DNA from: Halomonas ventosae
Lineage (GTDB): Bacteria > Pseudomonadota > Gammaproteobacteria > Pseudomonadales > Halomonadaceae
DNA: 64,000 bases
Direction of reading: 5' to 3'
Assembly: GCF_004363555.1 (NCBI RefSeq)
Contig: NZ_SNZJ01000010.1
Coordinates: forward strand, 62,001 to 126,000
Part shown: positions 28,044 through 37,027 of the stretch, one piece after another
Position numbering within the stretch: the stretch's first letter is position 1
Layout: each line of letters begins with the position of its first letter
The notes under the pieces: generated by a model
Database searches by the model: none
The model's input: the letters and a program-made list of their open reading frames with translations, nothing else
What the model was told of the DNA's origin: nothing
Translations under genes and position numbers: made by a program

Positions 28044-28520
28044 TCAGTCGCGCTGGTAGGTGCCCACCAGGCGGTTCATGCCGATCAGGTGGGGCTCCGC
28101 CTGCTTGAGCAGTTCGGGCAGAGAGAGGCCCTCCGGCAGGTCGGTGGCCTTGTCCAGCGCCAGCACCCAGAAGTAGTACTGGTGCACCCCGTGGCCCTCC
28201 GGCGGCATCGGGCCGCCGTAGCCGGTCTTGCCGAAGTCGTTGAGCCCGGGGGTCCCCTCGCCGCTGCCCTCCTTGAGCTCGCTGGTGGCGGCGGGCAGGT
28301 TGTAGAGCACCCAGTGCACGAAGCCGTAGCTGCCGTTCTGCACCAGGGGGGCATCCGGGTCATGGCAGATCACCGCGAAGCCCTTGGTGCCCTCCGGGGC
28401 GCCCTGCCAGCTGAGGGCCGGCGAGACGTCGTCCCCCTCCCCGGTGTATTTCGTCGGAATGGCACCCCCCGCCGCAAAGGCGGAGCTTTCGAGCTGCATG
28501 GTCGAGAGAGCAAAGGCCAT
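28044..28520 (-). CDS. YbhB/YbcL-family (PEBP, Raf-kinase-inhibitor-like) protein
   Basis: A 158-residue phosphatidylethanolamine-binding-protein fold. Visible motifs are GDDVSPALSWQGAPEGTKGFAVICHDPDAP with the DPDAP ligand-site sequence, GFVHWVLYNLP, and GYGGPMPPEGHGVHQYYFWVLALD. These are the standard anion-pocket segments. The function in bacteria is not settled. GGGAGG precedes the ATG at 28520. It is a single gene, divergent from the flavodoxin-like gene. Confidence 0.93.
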   Translation of the reverse strand: MAFALSTMQLESSAFAAGGAIPTKYTGEGDDVSPALSWQGAPEGTKGFAVICHDPDAPLVQNGSYGFVHWVLYNLPAATSELKEGSGEGTPGLNDFGKTGYGGPMPPEGHGVHQYYFWVLALDKATDLPEGLSLPELLKQAEPHLIGMNRLVGTYQRD

Positions 28521-28681
28521 GGTGATCAACCTCCCTGGATATCCAAGAGTTGAAGATGTCTGCGTTTTGGCAAGACGGTGAGACAGCGCCGACTCAGCGT
28601 CGGAGAAAGCCCGGCGCCTGTCAACGCCACCTCTCCATGGCATGATGGCCGCAAGCCATGAGTTCAACCCGGGAGACCGCC

Positions 28682-29143
28682 ATGCCTCGCCTGCTGATCG
28701 TCGCCCATGCCCCCTCGCCCAATACCCTCCGGCTGCGCGAGGCCGCCGAGCGTGGAACCCGCCACCCCGATATCGAAGACGTCGAGGTCACCGTGAAGCC
28801 ACCCCTGGAGGCCGGCCCCGAGGATGTCCTGGGCTGCGATGCCATCCTGCTCGGCACCACCGAGAACCTGGGCTACATGAGCGGCGCCCTGAAGGACTTC
28901 TTCGACCGCAGCTACTACCCGGTGCTGGAGGAGAAGCAGGGGCTGCCCTGCGCGCTCTATATCCGCGCCGGCCGCGACGGCACCGGCACCCGCCGGGCCG
29001 TGGAGGGGATCGTCACCGGCCTGCGCTGGAAGTGGGTGCAGGAACCGCTGACCCTGCGCGGCGAGTGGCAGGAGGCCTTCGTCGACCAGGTGGAGGAACT
29101 GGGCATGGCGATGGCCGCAGGGCTGGAAAGCGGGATTCTCTAG
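28682..29143 (+). CDS. Flavodoxin-family NAD(P)H-dependent reductase
   Basis: A 153-residue flavodoxin-fold protein. The phosphate loop is atypical (APSPNTLRLREA) and the second FMN-binding segment reads GTTENLGYMSGALKDFFDRSYY, typical of this subfamily. Its last 99 bases (29045-29143) are repeated imperfectly at 47629-47727, the other side of the putative island. The start at 28682 follows GGGAG. Exact substrate unknown. Confidence 0.85.
   Translation: MPRLLIVAHAPSPNTLRLREAAERGTRHPDIEDVEVTVKPPLEAGPEDVLGCDAILLGTTENLGYMSGALKDFFDRSYYPVLEEKQGLPCALYIRAGRDGTGTRRAVEGIVTGLRWKWVQEPLTLRGEWQEAFVDQVEELGMAMAAGLESGIL
29045..29143 (+). repeat. Left direct repeat flanking the island (3' end of flavodoxin gene)
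   Basis: By eye about 86 of 99 bases match 47629-47727 in the same orientation; the stretch from 29053 to 29120 differs at only two positions, both silent. Left and right copies encode nearly the same C-terminus (RGEWQEAFVDQVEELGMAM). Confidence 0.8.
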
Positions 29144-29275
29144 TGTGCTGTTTCTCACGTTCGCGTAGATAATTTGGTCAAGAGATCCTTCCATATGCTC
29201 TCATCCATCGGCCCTCCTCTCGTGATCAGTGCCGCTTGTTCGAGCGCAGAAACACGGTCTCGAGGAGAGGTCCGA

Positions 29276-29302
29276 GAGGCGGCCGTCCTGGGACCGCCTT
29301 CT
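29276..29302 (-). terminator. Possible hairpin downstream of the DUF3604 operon
   Basis: The arms AGGCGG and CCGCCT enclose an 11-base loop just after the DUF3604 stop on the minus strand. Weak stem and no U-tract. Confidence 0.3.
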
Positions 29303-29312
29303 TGGTTAACAC

Positions 29313-31271
29313 TCAGCCCTTCGGGGTGAACCAGATTGGCGAGGTGTAGGCCCGCTCCTGCGTGGTCATCGGCACCTCGTCCGGCATCGTCAAGCCGTAG
29401 AACTTGGCGTCGTAGGCGGTCCAGCGCGGGGTTGGGATCTCGATAACGCGGGCGTAGTAGAAGGCGCGTTGAGAGGCGTCAAAGTCCGGGTCGGTCCAGA
29501 CCGTGATCAGTTCGGGGGCTCCGATGGTGTTGGTCCAGGTCGCCTCGGCCACATCCACCGAGTTGCCGACCGGGGGCAGCGTGCCATCGGTGCCCAGCTC
29601 GCGCTCATCGGCATCGCTCCAGACCACGTCATGAACTTTTTCCTGCGTCTCGCCGTTGGCATCGACCCAGCCCTTGATGATCTGTATGCGGTCGAGGTTG
29701 GCGCCGATCGGGTCCTTGAGCGCGGCGACGAGGAAGGTCGGGGCCTTGCCCTCCGGCGCATCGCTGAGGTCCCCGCCCATGGGCACCCCCTTGGTGTAGC
29801 CGGTCTCGGCCGGGAGCCGACTGTGCGCATCCTCGGGCGTATAATCCCAGCCGCCGAAGAAGCGGACGATAATGCGACTGCCGGTGGTGGCATAGGCCTC
29901 ACGCCGCTCCATGGCATCGAAGATCGCTTCACGGGTATTCTCCGTGGCCCACACGGCGGCGTAGCCGGAGGCGGTCACCTCCCACTCCATGATCTGCAGG
30001 TCACCTCGCCTCATGAAGGGTCGCTTGATCCGCTCCGGCCCCGGCTCCATGCTCGAGACCTTGCCGAAGAAGTTATCCTCCTCGGCGGTGGCGAGGCCGG
30101 TATGCGAATCGGTCGAACCGATCAGGCCGAACTTGTAGGGATTCGTGCCGAGCTCCGGCTCAAGGGCCAGCCCGTTCTTCAGCGCCGAGCGGGCATACTC
30201 GAACTCCAGCATGTCCTGCGTCTTCGCCTCGCTCAGGACCAGGTTGCCCTTGTCCCAGGTCTCGTAGTCGGCGAACTCGTCGTTCGGCGAGAGGAAGGGG
30301 TGGGCCTCGCCGTCACCCTTCATCTGCGTCACCTCGTAGAGCGGTTCCCAGCGGGCCCGGCCCTCGGCATAGGCATCATCGATTGGCTGACCGGTGAAGG
30401 ACTCGATGCGCGGGAACATGCGGCCGTTCGAGAGGTTGCCGTTGTGCGCAATGGCGAGTACGTCGCCGCCGGTCTTCTCCTCGTAGGCTTGCATCCACTT
30501 CCAAAGCTCGCGGGGGTTGTCGCTGCCCCAGGGCGCCAGGGTCACCATGGGCTCCATCTGCCGGGCATAGCTCCCGCCGTCGCGGTAGATGACGTTGCGG
30601 TGCAAGTTGTTGCCACCGGAGTTCGAGGTCCACTCATAGCCGATGAAGGCGGTGAAACGGCCCGGCTCGTTGGCCGCCTCGGCCGCCTCGATGGTTTCCT
30701 CCCAGGCCGAGCGATAGACACTCGCGCCCGGCATCGACAGCAGATCCTTCGGGAAGGATCCATCCGAGAAAGAGTTGACGATCTCGAGTGCCGCCTCCAT
30801 CCCCTTGCCGGACTGGACCATGTTGTACCACTTTCTTCCCGTTGGATCCGCCAGCGAGGAAGGGGCGCCCGAGAGCAGTTGCGGGAAGAACCCCATGTTA
30901 TCGGAATGGTCGGCGACGACCAGGAAATCGAGCGGGCGCGAAAGCTTCACCTGCTGACCGCTCGAGGCCATGAGCTCTTCACCCTTTGCAAAGCGATAGG
31001 CGTCCTGCGGCATGAGCCGCGCGCCGGCGGCACCGGCGTCCATGGACATGCCGGTGTGCAGGTGCGTGTCGCCGAAAAACGGTCGCGTGGGGAAATTGCG
31101 CCCGGCATAAGGCGAGTACGGTCGCGGCTGCTGGATACCCTGAAGTGCCTCCTCATCCATCGTGCTGGTGTTGATACCCACGGTCGAACGTTCTTGCGCC
31201 ACGGCCGGAAGGCTCAATACGGCCGCCGTTGAGCCGGCAAGTAGAACTCGGTGAAGCGTTACCCAGGACAT
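29313..31271 (-). CDS. DUF3604 exported protein, PHP-like metal-dependent hydrolase fold
   Basis: A 652-residue protein with a signal peptide (about 1-25, ending PAVAQ). The mature part opens with FGDTHLHTGMSMDA and VVADHSDNMGFF, which look like the metal-binding HxH and following motifs of PHP-type phosphoesterases, and later has GSTDSHTGLA. It is therefore probably a periplasmic metallohydrolase of unknown substrate. AAGGAGA lies before the ATG. It is the third gene of an operon PpiC - HupE/UreJ - DUF3604, 64 bases behind the HupE gene, under the shared island promoter at 33379. Confidence 0.85.
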   Translation of the reverse strand: MSWVTLHRVLLAGSTAAVLSLPAVAQERSTVGINTSTMDEEALQGIQQPRPYSPYAGRNFPTRPFFGDTHLHTGMSMDAGAAGARLMPQDAYRFAKGEELMASSGQQVKLSRPLDFLVVADHSDNMGFFPQLLSGAPSSLADPTGRKWYNMVQSGKGMEAALEIVNSFSDGSFPKDLLSMPGASVYRSAWEETIEAAEAANEPGRFTAFIGYEWTSNSGGNNLHRNVIYRDGGSYARQMEPMVTLAPWGSDNPRELWKWMQAYEEKTGGDVLAIAHNGNLSNGRMFPRIESFTGQPIDDAYAEGRARWEPLYEVTQMKGDGEAHPFLSPNDEFADYETWDKGNLVLSEAKTQDMLEFEYARSALKNGLALEPELGTNPYKFGLIGSTDSHTGLATAEEDNFFGKVSSMEPGPERIKRPFMRRGDLQIMEWEVTASGYAAVWATENTREAIFDAMERREAYATTGSRIIVRFFGGWDYTPEDAHSRLPAETGYTKGVPMGGDLSDAPEGKAPTFLVAALKDPIGANLDRIQIIKGWVDANGETQEKVHDVVWSDADERELGTDGTLPPVGNSVDVAEATWTNTIGAPELITVWTDPDFDASQRAFYYARVIEIPTPRWTAYDAKFYGLTMPDEVPMTTQERAYTSPIWFTPKG

Positions 31272-31335
31272 CGTCTTTCTCCTTCCATCGCTTGAATCAA
31301 AAGGGTTGGTCGTACAGTCCCATCCGCGGTGCTCA

Positions 31336-32325
31336 TCAAAAGCCTGTCACGCGCTCGATCAGCCAGAAGGCCGCCAGCGAGCCGATGGCGTAGGCGGACG
31401 CTCCCGCCCCCCATCGCGAGGGTGCAACACTCACACGACGCCAGGCCCAAAGGCAGGCGGCGACGGCGGCGACGAAGGCGAGCTGTCCCGCCTCGACACC
31501 GAGATTGAAGGTCAGCAGCGCCAGCGGAATATCAGCGGAGGGCAGGCCGACCTCCGCCAGGGCCCCCGCGAATCCGAGGCCATGCAGAAGACCGAAGGCG
31601 AATGCCACGATCCAAGGATGCCGCGCGGTGAGTCCCGGCTCCCCGCGCCCCTGCCGCGCCAGCTCGCTCGCCAGGAAGAGAATGCTGAGCGCGATCACCG
31701 CCTCGACCGGCGCCTGCGGCACGGCGACGACGCCGAGGGTGGCGGCGGCAAGCGTCAGGCTGTGCGCGATCGTGAAGGCGGTGATGGTCTTGACCAGCAA
31801 CGCGGTTCCTCGAACGATCAGCGTCAATCCGAGCACGAAGAGCAGATGGTCAAGCCCGAGCAGGATATGCTCGATGCCCAGGACGAAGTAATCGCCGGAG
31901 ACGGCAAGCGCGGGGCGAGGGCCCTCGATGTCCACCCACGGGGCGGATGGCTTCACGAGATTGGTCTGTGCGGTACCATCACCGAATGCGACCCGGACGA
32001 GCGTATCGGTGCGCATGCCTTCAAGCCCCTCGATGACGACGCGCTGACCGACGATACCATCCGCGCCACAGTCGATCAGGCCACGCTCGACCAGCGCGCC
32101 GGGGACGGCAGGGCCGGTGCCGGCGGCAACCTCGGAGCAGGCCCCAGGCCAGCCGACCGAAAGGCCCAGCGCCTGGTCACCGCGTGCCGGCCGCTTCCAG
32201 AGCACCTCATACTGGCCGGATGGCAACTCGCGAATGTCGAGATAGGCCGGGCGCGACTCATGGGCGCTTGCGGGCGTTGCCCAGAACAGCAGCACGGCCA
32301 ATGCGATAGCGAGCCGGGCGATCAT
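31336..32325 (-). CDS. HupE/UreJ-like membrane protein (type 2)
   Basis: A 329-residue protein: signal peptide (about 1-21, ATPASA then HESRP), a periplasmic N-terminal domain to about residue 145, then about six transmembrane helices with LGIEHILLGLDHLLFVLG and FGLLHGLGFAGALAEVG, the two histidine motifs of the HupE/UreJ fold. The extra periplasmic domain separates it from the short form at 18813. The start ATGA overlaps the PpiC stop by 4 bases, so translation is coupled. Metal or other cargo is unknown; the constant company of PpiC and DUF3604 suggests a shared envelope function. Confidence 0.85.
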   Translation of the reverse strand: MIARLAIALAVLLFWATPASAHESRPAYLDIRELPSGQYEVLWKRPARGDQALGLSVGWPGACSEVAAGTGPAVPGALVERGLIDCGADGIVGQRVVIEGLEGMRTDTLVRVAFGDGTAQTNLVKPSAPWVDIEGPRPALAVSGDYFVLGIEHILLGLDHLLFVLGLTLIVRGTALLVKTITAFTIAHSLTLAAATLGVVAVPQAPVEAVIALSILFLASELARQGRGEPGLTARHPWIVAFAFGLLHGLGFAGALAEVGLPSADIPLALLTFNLGVEAGQLAFVAAVAACLWAWRRVSVAPSRWGAGASAYAIGSLAAFWLIERVTGF

Positions 32326-33218
32326 GGCCGCCCCCTGCCCATTGCCAGCCCAGCCGGCATTGCGTCGGCTTCTTCCTCGATCACCACCTCGTAGCGGGCG
32401 AGGAGCTGGCGATAGATCGCCTCGTTCGCTTGCTGGCGTTGCGCGTGCGCCCAGTCTGCCCTGACCTTCGCCTCTATCTCCGCGAGCGGCGGGGTCACGC
32501 CCGCCTGCCGCCCCTCCAGTCGGACCAGATGCAATCCATAGCCGGACGCGATCGGCCCGGACCAGATGCCCGTCTCAAGTCGCATGAGCGCGTTCACGAA
32601 GTCCTGTCCGAACAGGAGTGCGACCTCCTGTGCCGTGCTGCCACGATAGGTTCGATCGAGCAGCCTGCCGTCACCCAACCCGTCCGGACCGGCATCGCCC
32701 GTGCGCAGGCTTGCCAGCACCACTCGAGCCGCCTGCTCGCCTGCCGCGCCGCGCCGATCCAGGTCGAAGTAGACCTGAGTGAAGGAGAGCCGGGGCGGCG
32801 TGCGATACTGCTCGCGGTTCGCCTCAAACCAGCCGGCGAGTTCCTCGGCAGAAGGTTCGCGCAACGCGGCGAGGTCCTGGGTGACGAACTCGAACTTCTG
32901 TCTCAGCAGACGGCGAATCACCGTATCGTCGCGGTCGAGCCCGAGCGCTAGCGCCTCGCGGTAGAGCACCTCCTCGCGAACCTGTTCATTGATGAGGCCG
33001 GCGACCTCGGCTTCTGTCGGGGGCCGTTGCCAACGCTTCTGCCACAGCGTTTCCAGCCGCTCGATATCCCCCGCCGTCATCACGATCCGGTTGTCAGGCG
33101 AATTGGCTTCCGGATCTGCCGTCGCGCCATAGACTCCAAAGAGCACTCCTCCGATCAGCAGGAAGTGCACCAAGGGTTCCCTCGCGATCCGCGATACGAT
33201 GGACTGTCTGGAGTGCAT
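32322..33218 (-). CDS. PpiC/parvulin-type periplasmic peptidyl-prolyl isomerase
   Basis: A 298-residue protein with one N-terminal membrane anchor (about 17-33, FLLIGGVLFGVYGA), a SurA/PrsA-like helical region (EVAGLINEQVREEVLYREALALGLDRDD split over about 65-95) and a parvulin core (about 140-250) with FTQVYFD and SGPIASGYGLHLVRLEGR. It would assist folding of exported proteins, perhaps those of its own operon. It starts at the ATG at 33218; the shared promoter element lies 161 bases upstream. Confidence 0.85.
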   Translation of the reverse strand: MHSRQSIVSRIAREPLVHFLLIGGVLFGVYGATADPEANSPDNRIVMTAGDIERLETLWQKRWQRPPTEAEVAGLINEQVREEVLYREALALGLDRDDTVIRRLLRQKFEFVTQDLAALREPSAEELAGWFEANREQYRTPPRLSFTQVYFDLDRRGAAGEQAARVVLASLRTGDAGPDGLGDGRLLDRTYRGSTAQEVALLFGQDFVNALMRLETGIWSGPIASGYGLHLVRLEGRQAGVTPPLAEIEAKVRADWAHAQRQQANEAIYRQLLARYEVVIEEEADAMPAGLAMGRGRP

Positions 33219-33340
33219 GTCCGATACCCTCCATGGGCATAAAAAACCGCCAACCATCACGAGTGCGAGATAGCCAGCCAGAGAAGGACTTCACCATTGC
33301 GCCCTAAGGGTGCACCGGGAACTTGTAGGCTAATCTCTCT

Positions 33341-33395
33341 GCTGGAAAAGCCTAGGTGCTTCGCCGCGAGGTCGGTAGTTGGACCTTGGGCCCAC
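33341..33395 (-). promoter_or_regulatory. Island promoter element 1 (upstream of PpiC - HupE - DUF3604)
   Basis: On the minus strand GTGGGCCCAAGGTCCAA (33395-33379) is followed after 22 nt by CCTAGGCT (33356-33349). The same two-part element precedes three other island units. This copy and the one at 37370 also agree downstream (ACTACCG, then CCTAGGCTTTTCCAGC), suggesting duplication of a promoter segment. Confidence 0.7.
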
Positions 33396-33613
33396 TTAAT
33401 ATTGCAGCAGCGCCTCAAGGGCCACCCCTACCTCATGGCGTAGGACGCAAGATGTGGCCATCGGGGCTGAATGCGGCGCCCCTGCACCGCACTCAGTCTT
33501 TATAACTACTGCAGCACAGGCCGAGCGTTAACCGGTTGGATGAGGCAGTTGTTGGGGAAATGGTCCAAACCGATAGGCGACCTGCAAGGTTACCCGGTAT
33601 TCTTGACCACGGC
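33396..33613. other. Intergenic stretch, no gene recognised
   Basis: Between promoter element 1 and the end of the membrane-protein gene. Some dyads are present but no coding signal, attC site or convincing terminator was seen. Confidence 0.4.
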
Positions 33614-34135
33614 TCAGTCGCCGTTCCCTTCTGGCTCTTCCGGCAGGGGCGTCAGGAACATCCTCGCCAGCACGCCCGCGCCCAGGCGTGTGCGGATCAC
33701 GGACAACACGTTGTAGCCCAGCAAAGCACCAGACAGGCAGATGACGTTCGCCCAGACGTGGGGCATATCCAGGTCCCGGAACAACGCACTCAGCGAGGGA
33801 ATAAAGCCGCCATACTCGTGCCTTCCCTCGAAGCCCTTTTCCAGCAGCAGGACGACCAGTACACCAAGGGCGTACAAGGTGGTACGCAGTACAACATCTA
33901 CCCAAGCTGATTGCCGCCGCACCCAGGTCCCCAGGGGTACGTGCTGCATCACCAGCACGACCTTGGACAGGATCAGCGCGCCCACAACCGCCTTGGATAT
34001 ACCACTGAATTCGATATGGTATTCCGCCAGAATGAGCTGCTTCAGCAAGAGAAAGGCGGCCAACCAGCAGCCAAAATAGAGCGTTAACAGTCCCACCGCT
34101 TTTAGCTCGTGGGTCAGCTTTTTTCTCAGTTCCAT
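33614..34135 (-). CDS. Four-TM membrane protein of unknown function, associated with DUF1254
   Basis: A 173-residue protein with hydrophobic segments near residues 13-33, 47-63, 80-98 and 120-140 and a charged C-terminus (PLPEEPEGNGD). A decayed second copy of part of this gene lies at about 37085-37165, next to the intact DUF1254 gene, so the association with DUF1254 occurred twice. The start ATG at 34135 lies 32 bases after the truncated DUF1254 frame. Family not recognised. Confidence 0.7.
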   Translation of the reverse strand: MELRKKLTHELKAVGLLTLYFGCWLAAFLLLKQLILAEYHIEFSGISKAVVGALILSKVVLVMQHVPLGTWVRRQSAWVDVVLRTTLYALGVLVVLLLEKGFEGRHEYGGFIPSLSALFRDLDMPHVWANVICLSGALLGYNVLSVIRTRLGAGVLARMFLTPLPEEPEGNGD

Positions 34136-34166
34136 CGGGTCTTGTTCCCCCACGGTTAACGACACT

Positions 34167-34466
34167 TCAGGCGCTTTCCGACAAAGGCTGACCATTAGCG
34201 GTCTGAATCGCTTTGTCATCAGGCGTGAAAACCCGAGCCATGTTATAGATCTGGTTCCACGGCGCCCTGAACTCCGGACTCTTCCTGTCCACGAAGTAGG
34301 CATACTGGATTCGATAGTTATCTACCACCGGATTGGCGTAGATATAGGCTTCCTTGGCGATCTCGCGGGCTTCCTCCGGTCCTGCTTCGACTTGGGCACT
34401 CGCGAACGATGATATGGGCGTTAGAAGCAGAAGGCAGGAAAGAGCCATTCCGGTACAAGTTCTCAT
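34167..34466 (-). pseudogene. Truncated DUF1254 gene (N-terminal 99 residues only)
   Basis: The frame begins with a signal peptide (MALSCLLLLTPISSFASA) and continues EAREIAKEAYIYANPVVDNYRIQYAYFVD, matching residues about 20-110 of the full-length DUF1254 protein at 35621 (ARAIAKEAYIYGYPMVDGYRIQYGYFVD). It stops at ANGQPLSESA where the intact protein continues TPNSDTPYSF. About 370 residues and the DUF1214 part are gone. The start lies 55 bases after attC site 2, as expected for a cassette gene. A ribosome site (GAAGGGG) is retained, so a short secreted peptide could still be made. Confidence 0.85.
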
Positions 34467-34520
34467 GATGGTGTTCCCCTTCTCGTTGAACTCCGTATTG
34501 AACTACGCAGTTGATAGGCC

Positions 34521-34592
34521 AGATAACGTTTCAGCTCAGCCGCAGACAGCTCGCGAAGCGGGTTGGCCGTCGGCTGGCGCGCCTTGTTGGGT
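34521..34592 (-). other. Integron attC site 2 (end of DUF4239 cassette)
   Basis: On the minus strand the 72-bp site starts ACCCAAC (34592-34586), a perfect RYYYAAC, and ends GTTATCT (34527-34521), near GTTRRRY. Inner arms AGCCGAC and GTCTGCGGCT are imperfect complements with the asymmetry typical of attC. It begins 11 bases past the stop of the DUF4239 gene, the normal place for an attC. Confidence 0.75.
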
Positions 34593-34602
34593 GGCACGCC
34601 AG

Positions 34603-35406
34603 CTACTTAGGTGGATTCGCTGGCGGAAGTGCTCCGACCTGCTCCTGCAGATCGATGAGCGGCTGCTGGCTCACCTTGAGGAATCCGTCGCGCGGTCGAT
34701 CGAGATCGACCACAAGGGTGATAACCGCACCAAGGAGGGCGATCAGCACGATGGTAGTAATGGGGCTGCGCCGCTGGATCAAGCCTGCGTTGTAGCCCAC
34801 CATCCCCAGCGTCAGCATCGAGCCGCAGAAGAGGAGGAGGATGATCGTTTCGGGTACGCGTGCGTAGATGCCCGCCGTTACCCGCGTCTCGTTTAGGTCG
34901 ATCGTCTCGTTCAGTGAGTCAATGAACAGAGCCAGGACGTCAGATTCGGGTGTGGCGCGGGCCAACTCTTCGGCGACTGACCAGAGCTTCTCTTGAAGCT
35001 CGACCGATCGAGTTATTCTCACTCGGACGTCCGCCAGATCGTCGGTCGCGATGCGCAGGGGAACGTACTCGCGGAGCAGATCCCGGATCTCGCTCGAGGC
35101 CGGCTCTGGCAGGTAGCCGGCCCTGAGGTAAGTGGTACCTATGGAATTCGCCTCGGCCAGCACGAGCCCGCGGCGCGTGTCGAAGCGATCGGATGCCATC
35201 CCCATCGCGACCGCGAGCAGGAACGCCATAAGGGCCAGGAGCGAGCCCACGATCATGCCCGTGGGGCCCTCCTTCTCGTCATGCGTGCGCTCCTGCCACC
35301 AATACCCGTAGCGGTAACCAACCTCGATAACGGTCAGCGCGAAGATGCCGAACGCTACGAAGACGCCACCGATCGGCAGTGAATCAAGTATCTGCTGGAA
35401 ACTCAC
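34603..35406 (-). CDS. DUF4239-like (bestrophin-like) membrane protein, cassette gene
   Basis: A 267-residue protein with two N-terminal transmembrane segments (about 10-28 and 50-70), a central helical soluble domain (about 75-185) and two C-terminal segments (about 187-205 and 217-235). This layout matches DUF4239 proteins, sometimes called bestrophin-like. The start is GTG with a purine-rich GAGGGG upstream. The gene is flanked by attC 1 and attC 2, so it is a gene cassette. Function unknown. Confidence 0.78.
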   Translation of the reverse strand: MSFQQILDSLPIGGVFVAFGIFALTVIEVGYRYGYWWQERTHDEKEGPTGMIVGSLLALMAFLLAVAMGMASDRFDTRRGLVLAEANSIGTTYLRAGYLPEPASSEIRDLLREYVPLRIATDDLADVRVRITRSVELQEKLWSVAEELARATPESDVLALFIDSLNETIDLNETRVTAGIYARVPETIILLLFCGSMLTLGMVGYNAGLIQRRSPITTIVLIALLGAVITLVVDLDRPRDGFLKVSQQPLIDLQEQVGALPPANPPK

Positions 35407-35493
35407 CGCCCCTCACGCCTCGGTAGTGGCCAGGTTCGCGAGATGTCGCGAATAGCCGTTATATCGGGCATAGAATAGTCCTTGTATCATGCC

Positions 35494-35583
35494 GTCCAAC
35501 GCCTGAGCTAACCGGGCGGCGACAGAGGCATTGATTATAGATTCCGCGCCCAACCGCCGCTCCGGTTGATCGACTTGTTAGCT
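35494..35583 (-). other. Integron attC site 1 (end of DUF1254 cassette)
   Basis: A 90-bp site on the minus strand, from AGCTAAC (35583-35577) to GTTGGAC (35500-35494, a perfect GTTRRRY). The outer arms AAGTCGATCAACCGG and CCGGTTAGCTCAGGC pair imperfectly, with the extra bases characteristic of attC. It starts 38 bases past the DUF1254 stop codon. Confidence 0.82.
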
Positions 35584-35620
35584 GGCCTGACGAATCCCAA
35601 TGTCAGGCCGATTCATTGTG

Positions 35621-37027
35621 CTAGGGCACTTGCTTTACCGGCGGAGGGTTCCATTTTCCGGTGAGCGCATCGGGCTTCGGCCAGTAGATACGCAGGTAAG
35701 ATGAAAATGGTCCCTTGGGTGCAGGAAGCCAATTCGATTCCATGTTCTTTCCGGGTGACTCGTGCTGGATGTAGAGCGTGAGGCCGCCATCGTCATCCAT
35801 TTTCATGTCCGGCAACATCGGTGAGTTGATGAGGTAGCGGTCGATGGGATTGGCTACCAGCAAGCTCTCCGGCAGCTGATACATGGTGAGCGACCAGAAT
35901 GCATGCGCTGGTGGCAGTTTCCCCTTGGGGAAATGCAGAGTATAGCGGTTAGCGCCGTTGAGCTTTTGGCCGCTAGCGTCAGTAAAATAAATAGGGTACA
36001 TCGCTTCATGTTTTGAATTTCCCCAGATGCCAATGGTTGCAAGCCAGCGATAAAAGTAATTGTTTTTCATGGATGCGCGCGTGCCGAAGACATCGCCGGC
36101 GGTAATTTTACCTTCCGCCAATAACTTCGCGCCGTCCGAAAATTCTTTCCAAGCGTCGACCATGCCTTCCTCGAAGGCTTTCTTCATTTCAGGGGAAAGC
36201 TTTTTGGGATCAAAGGTCTTTCCGGCGCCGATGCCAATCTTGGCGAACCTCTCCATGAGCTCCTTCTCGGACGGAACAGTCGGACTGAATTGCAGGATGA
36301 AATTCAGGATAGTGAACACCTCTAGAGAGCTTTTCTGCTCTTCCTGGCTGATCGGCTTGATGTAGTCGATGGCCGGGGCCGGGGTAGGCGCTGCGGTACC
36401 GAGAAAGGACGAGAGCGGCTCCACCTTGTATCCGGCCTGGATTTTTTTCACGTTGTCGATGTCGGACGGATCAAAAAGTTGAGTGCGATAGATGAGCACG
36501 TTTATCTCGGTCTCGGACTGTATGACCTTCTTGATTCCCTGCGGTTTCTCGCCATTCCAATTCGGGCCAGCCAGCATGATGCTACCCGCTTCGTTACCGG
36601 TGGTTCGGCTGCCGGCATAGGCAAAGTTGAACGTATAGGCGTCGATGAACTGAATCGAATAATAGCGACCTTCTGGAATTTCCGGGACCGTCAGAACGAG
36701 CGGTTCGGCCCGGAGGTCTGCACCGATAAAGGAATATGGCGTGTCGGAATTGGGCGTCTGGACGGCCTTGTCCTCCGGGGTGTAGACGCGCGGGATGTTG
36801 TGGATCTCATTCCACTGTCCCTTGTATTCGGGGTCGGTCTTGTCAACGAAGTAGCCGTATTGGATGCGGTAGCCGTCCACCATGGGATAACCGTAGATGT
36901 AGGCTTCCTTGGCGATGGCGCGTGCTTCCGCAGCACTGATCTTATCTTGGGCGTGAGCCTGGATCTGTGGAAGCGCAAGCAGCGCCGTGATGCACCCCAG
37001 CGCGATGAGTCTTGTGAGTCTTGTCAT
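35621..37027 (-). CDS. DUF1254/DUF1214 exported protein, cassette gene
   Basis: A 468-residue protein with a signal peptide (about 1-24, LIALGCITALLALPQIQAHA). An N-terminal DUF1254 domain (about 30-160) contains AKEAYIYGYPMVDGYRIQYGYFVD and TPNSDTPYSF. A C-terminal DUF1214 domain holds YTLHFPKGKLPPAHAFWSLTMYQLP and ends YLRIYWPKPDALTGKWNPP. Members are widespread in marine and soil bacteria, with no reaction firmly known to me. Start at 37027 with AAAGGA upstream. It is the gene of a true integron cassette; the shared island promoter lies 343 bases upstream. Confidence 0.9.
   Translation of the reverse strand: MTRLTRLIALGCITALLALPQIQAHAQDKISAAEARAIAKEAYIYGYPMVDGYRIQYGYFVDKTDPEYKGQWNEIHNIPRVYTPEDKAVQTPNSDTPYSFIGADLRAEPLVLTVPEIPEGRYYSIQFIDAYTFNFAYAGSRTTGNEAGSIMLAGPNWNGEKPQGIKKVIQSETEINVLIYRTQLFDPSDIDNVKKIQAGYKVEPLSSFLGTAAPTPAPAIDYIKPISQEEQKSSLEVFTILNFILQFSPTVPSEKELMERFAKIGIGAGKTFDPKKLSPEMKKAFEEGMVDAWKEFSDGAKLLAEGKITAGDVFGTRASMKNNYFYRWLATIGIWGNSKHEAMYPIYFTDASGQKLNGANRYTLHFPKGKLPPAHAFWSLTMYQLPESLLVANPIDRYLINSPMLPDMKMDDDGGLTLYIQHESPGKNMESNWLPAPKGPFSSYLRIYWPKPDALTGKWNPPPVKQVP

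Noticed and set aside
29469-31232. 587-codon plus-strand frame opposite the DUF3604 gene
   Set aside because: The minus strand encodes a signal peptide and conserved His motifs; the antisense product has none.
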